8,719 nucleotides of DNA. Origin: Pseudomonadota bacterium (GTDB lineage Bacteria; Pseudomonadota; Gammaproteobacteria; Xanthomonadales; Xanthomonadaceae). Shown one piece after another: positions 6,902 through 8,719 of the stretch. The notes under the pieces were generated by a model. The model ran no database searches. It was not told where the DNA came from and worked only from the letters and a program-made list of their open reading frames with translations. Every line of letters starts with the position of its first letter. The stretch's first letter is position 1. The position numbers and the translations under genes are program-made. The stretch covers positions 1-8,719 of the forward strand of contig JAEXNZ010000079.1 in the NCBI GenBank assembly GCA_023439425.1, read 5' to 3'.

Positions 6902-6922
6902 ATGCGTCAAACCTCTTGATAC

Positions 6923-6927
6923 GGAGA
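6923..6927 (+). promoter_or_regulatory. Ribosome binding site of the ATPase gene
   Basis: GGAGA lies seven bases before ATG 6935, a good spacing that fixes the start just after the REP doublet. It shows the ATPase reading frame still has normal initiation signals. Confidence 0.7.
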
Positions 6928-6934
6928 ACCACCC

Positions 6935-7624
6935 ATGTCCACCCTGGTTTCGCTCCGCAACATCACCAAGACCTACCAGCGCGGCCCTGAAAAGGTGCAG
7001 GTGCTGCATGGCATCGACCTGGACATCCAACGCGGCGACTTCGTGGCGCTGATGGGGCCGTCCGGCTCGGGCAAGACCACCCTGCTCAATCTCATCGGCG
7101 GCCTGGACACTCCCAGCGGCGGCGAGATCGAGATTGAAGGTGAGCGCATCGATCGCATGAGCGGTGGTCAGCTGTCCACCTGGCGCAGCCACCATGTGGG
7201 CTTCGTGTTCCAGTTCTACAACCTGATGCCGATGCTGACCGCGCAGAAGAACGTGGAGCTACCGCTGCTGCTGACCCACCTGGGTGCGGCGCAGCGCAAG
7301 CGCAACGCGGAAATCGCGCTGACCCTGGTCGGCCTGGCCGACCGTCGCAGCCACCGTCCGAATGAGCTGTCCGGCGGCCAGCAATAGCGTGTGGCGATTG
7401 CGCGTGCCATCGTCTCCGACCCGACCTTCCTGATCTGCGACGAACCCACCGGTGATCTGGACCGCGCGTCGGCCGAGGAGATCCTGTCGCTGCTGCAGCA
7501 GCTCAACCGCGAGCACGGCAAGACCATCATCATGGTCACCCACGATCCCAAGGCCGCCGAGTACGCCACCCATACCGTGCACCTGGACAAGGGCGAGCTG
7601 GCCGATGCGCCAGCGGCGCACTGA
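6935..7624 (+). pseudogene. ABC transporter ATP-binding protein (MacB/LolD-like) interrupted by an in-frame amber codon
   Basis: Read through one TAG, this is a normal ATPase of the MacB/LolD/FtsE group: 229 residues counting the TAG codon as 151. It has Walker A GPSGSGKTT (41-49), Q-loop Gln93 in VFQFYNL, signature LSGGQ (145-149), Walker B FLICDEP with catalytic Glu170, D-loop GDLD (173-176) and H-loop His203. It should power substrate or lipoprotein extrusion with the FtsX-like permease and adaptor encoded either side. Codon 151 (7385-7387) is TAG, between LSGGQQ and RVAIARA, where the family nearly always has Gln (CAG or CAA). One C-to-T change from CAG explains it. As written, translation yields 150 residues with no Walker B or H-loop, which should be inactive. 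A GTG at 7391 could restart the 77-residue remainder. The frame and codon bias are intact on both sides, so the lesion is recent or a sequence error. There is no frameshift. Confidence 0.85.
7385..7387 (+). other. Premature TAG stop inside the ABC signature region
   Basis: The codons read GGC-CAG-CAA-TAG-CGT-GTG-GCG, where the family protein reads G-Q-Q-Q-R-V-A. TAG is one transition from CAG. Both flanks stay in the same frame to the normal TGA at 7622-7624. TAG also ends the complete AI-2E family gene (1645-1647), so it serves as a true stop in this genome. Confidence 0.9.
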
Positions 7625-7625
7625 C

Positions 7626-7632
7626 GGAGGAG
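7626..7632 (+). promoter_or_regulatory. Strong ribosome binding site of the FtsX-like permease gene
   Basis: GGAGGAG lies seven bases before ATG 7640 and one base after the ATPase stop. The strong site means the permease can be translated independently of the broken ATPase gene, although transcriptional polarity may still lower its level. Confidence 0.8.
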
Positions 7633-7639
7633 CGCCGCC

Positions 7640-8719
7640 ATGAAATATTTCTCGCTCATCTGGGCGCAGCTGTTCCGCAGCAAGACGCGGACATTGCTGA
7701 CCCTGTTTTCAGTGGTGGCTGCGTTCCTGCTGTTCGGCATGCTCGATTCGGTGCGCGTGGCGTTCAGTTCGGGCGGCAGCGTGGAAGGGGCCAACCGCCT
7801 GATCGTGGCCTCGCGCCTTTCCATCACCCAGTCGCTGCCAATCCGGCTGGAGCCGCAGGTGCGGCAGGTGGCCGGGGTGAAGGACGTCACCTATGGCATG
7901 TGGTTCGGCGGCATCTACCAGGATCCGAAGAACTTCTTCGCCAACTTCTCGGTGGCCCCCAACTACTTCGACGTGTACCGCGAACTGCAGTTGCCGCCTG
8001 ACCAGCTCAAAGCGTTCCAGGACACCCGCACCGGTGCGGTGGTCGGCGAGACCCTGGCCAAGGAGTGCGGCTGGAAGATCGGCGACACCATTCCGCTGCA
8101 GGCGACCATCTTCCCGCGCAGTGGCAGCAACGACTGGCCGCTGCAGCTGGTGGGCATCTTCCGTTCCAAGGACCGCACCTTGGCCGCGAACGAAGAACGC
8201 CAGTTGATGATGAACTGGAAGTACTTCGACGAAAGCAACGACTACATCAAGAACCAGGTCAGCTGGTACACAGTCACCCTGGACAACCCGGACCACGCCT
8301 CGCGGGTGGCGCAGGCGATCGATGCGATCTCGGCCAACTCCGACCATGAGACCAAGAGCCAGACCGAATCGGCGTTCCAGCAGGCCTTCGTCAAGCAGTT
8401 CGCCGATATCGGCCTGATCGTCACCTCGATCATGGGCGCGGTGTTCTTCACCCTGCTGCTGCTCACCGGCAACACCATGGCCCAGGCCGTGCGCGAGCGT
8501 ATTCCGGAACTGGCCACGCTGAAGACGCTGGGCTTCAAGGACAGCACCGTGCTGGTGCTGGTGATGATCGAATCGGTGCTGTTGATCGGGCTGGGCGGTG
8601 CCATCGGCATGGGGCTGGCGGCGATGATCCTGCCGGCGCTCGCCCCGAAGACCCAGGGACTGCTGCCGCCGCACGTACCCACCCAGACCTGGGTGATGGG
8701 CGTGGCGCTGATCATCGGC
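7640..8719 (+). CDS. FtsX/MacB-like ABC transporter permease (3' end beyond window)
   Basis: The first 360 residues of an inner-membrane ABC permease of the FtsX/MacB type; the frame is still open at the window edge. An N-terminal membrane helix (about 17-36) follows an Arg/Lys-containing cytoplasmic start (WAQLFRSKTRT), typical of the family. A large periplasmic domain (about 37-255, MacB_PCD-like) carries the usual VVGETLAKECGWKIGDTI stretch at 134-151. The FtsX core then starts: a helix at about 257-280, the cytoplasmic coupling segment RERIPELATLKTLGF (285-299) that contacts the ATPase, a helix pair at about 302-335, and the beginning of a last helix from about 350. The protein would normally dimerise, or pair with a second permease encoded downstream, and be driven by the ATPase encoded 15 bases upstream. 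It shows no damage in the visible part. Family is firm; substrate unknown. Confidence 0.93.
   Translation, partial: MKYFSLIWAQLFRSKTRTLLTLFSVVAAFLLFGMLDSVRVAFSSGGSVEGANRLIVASRLSITQSLPIRLEPQVRQVAGVKDVTYGMWFGGIYQDPKNFFANFSVAPNYFDVYRELQLPPDQLKAFQDTRTGAVVGETLAKECGWKIGDTIPLQATIFPRSGSNDWPLQLVGIFRSKDRTLAANEERQLMMNWKYFDESNDYIKNQVSWYTVTLDNPDHASRVAQAIDAISANSDHETKSQTESAFQQAFVKQFADIGLIVTSIMGAVFFTLLLLTGNTMAQAVRERIPELATLKTLGFKDSTVLVLVMIESVLLIGLGGAIGMGLAAMILPALAPKTQGLLPPHVPTQTWVMGVALIIG

Noticed and set aside
7385..7387. TAG read as pyrrolysine or as a reassigned codon
   Set aside because: TAG ends the AI-2E family gene in the same window, the position calls for Gln, and this kind of bacterium uses the standard code.
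7370..7400. Programmed frameshift in the ATPase gene
   Set aside because: The frame is identical before and after the TAG. No slippery sequence or frame change is needed to recover the family protein.

Overview
The window is GC-rich, densely coded DNA with a strong third-position G/C bias, and every supported gene is on the + strand. Gene content, codon use and a GTAG-headed palindromic repeat doublet at 6851-6901 point to a gammaproteobacterium of the Xanthomonadaceae/Lysobacteraceae, most likely Stenotrophomonas or a close relative. This assignment is recognition from the sequence, not a database result. I see no RNA gene, CRISPR array, insertion sequence, prophage or integration site.

Layout. 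(1) 7-456: a small Ala/Pro/Gln-rich protein of unknown function whose start codon probably overlaps the stop of a gene outside the window. (2) 526-1647: an AI-2E/PerM-family membrane protein. (3) 1657-2367: a YigB-like HAD phosphatase with a GTG start. (4) 2390-3757: an M17 leucyl-aminopeptidase-family enzyme. Genes 2 to 4 are closely spaced and probably co-transcribed; a good intrinsic terminator at 3764-3793 ends the unit. (5) 3889-4992 and 4989-5528: a membrane-anchored catalase-fold peroxidase and a cytochrome b561, overlapping by ATGA. (6) 5601 to the window end: an ABC efflux/MacAB-like operon of periplasmic adaptor, ATPase and FtsX-like permease, the permease cut by the window edge.

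The main anomaly is in the third unit. The ATPase gene has an in-frame TAG at 7385-7387, immediately after LSGGQQ of the ABC signature, where the family normally has Gln before RVAIARA. The rest of the ATPase, in the same frame, is intact up to a normal stop at 7622-7624. As written, the nucleotide-binding domain is split and the transporter should be dead, unless the TAG is a sequence error or is suppressed. A REP doublet lies between the adaptor and ATPase genes of the same operon.

The rest looks like ordinary chromosomal housekeeping and stress genes. The peroxidase/cytochrome b561 pair is the most interesting intact module: it suggests membrane-coupled peroxide detoxification, but that is inference. 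I found no clearly new defence system or mobile system.
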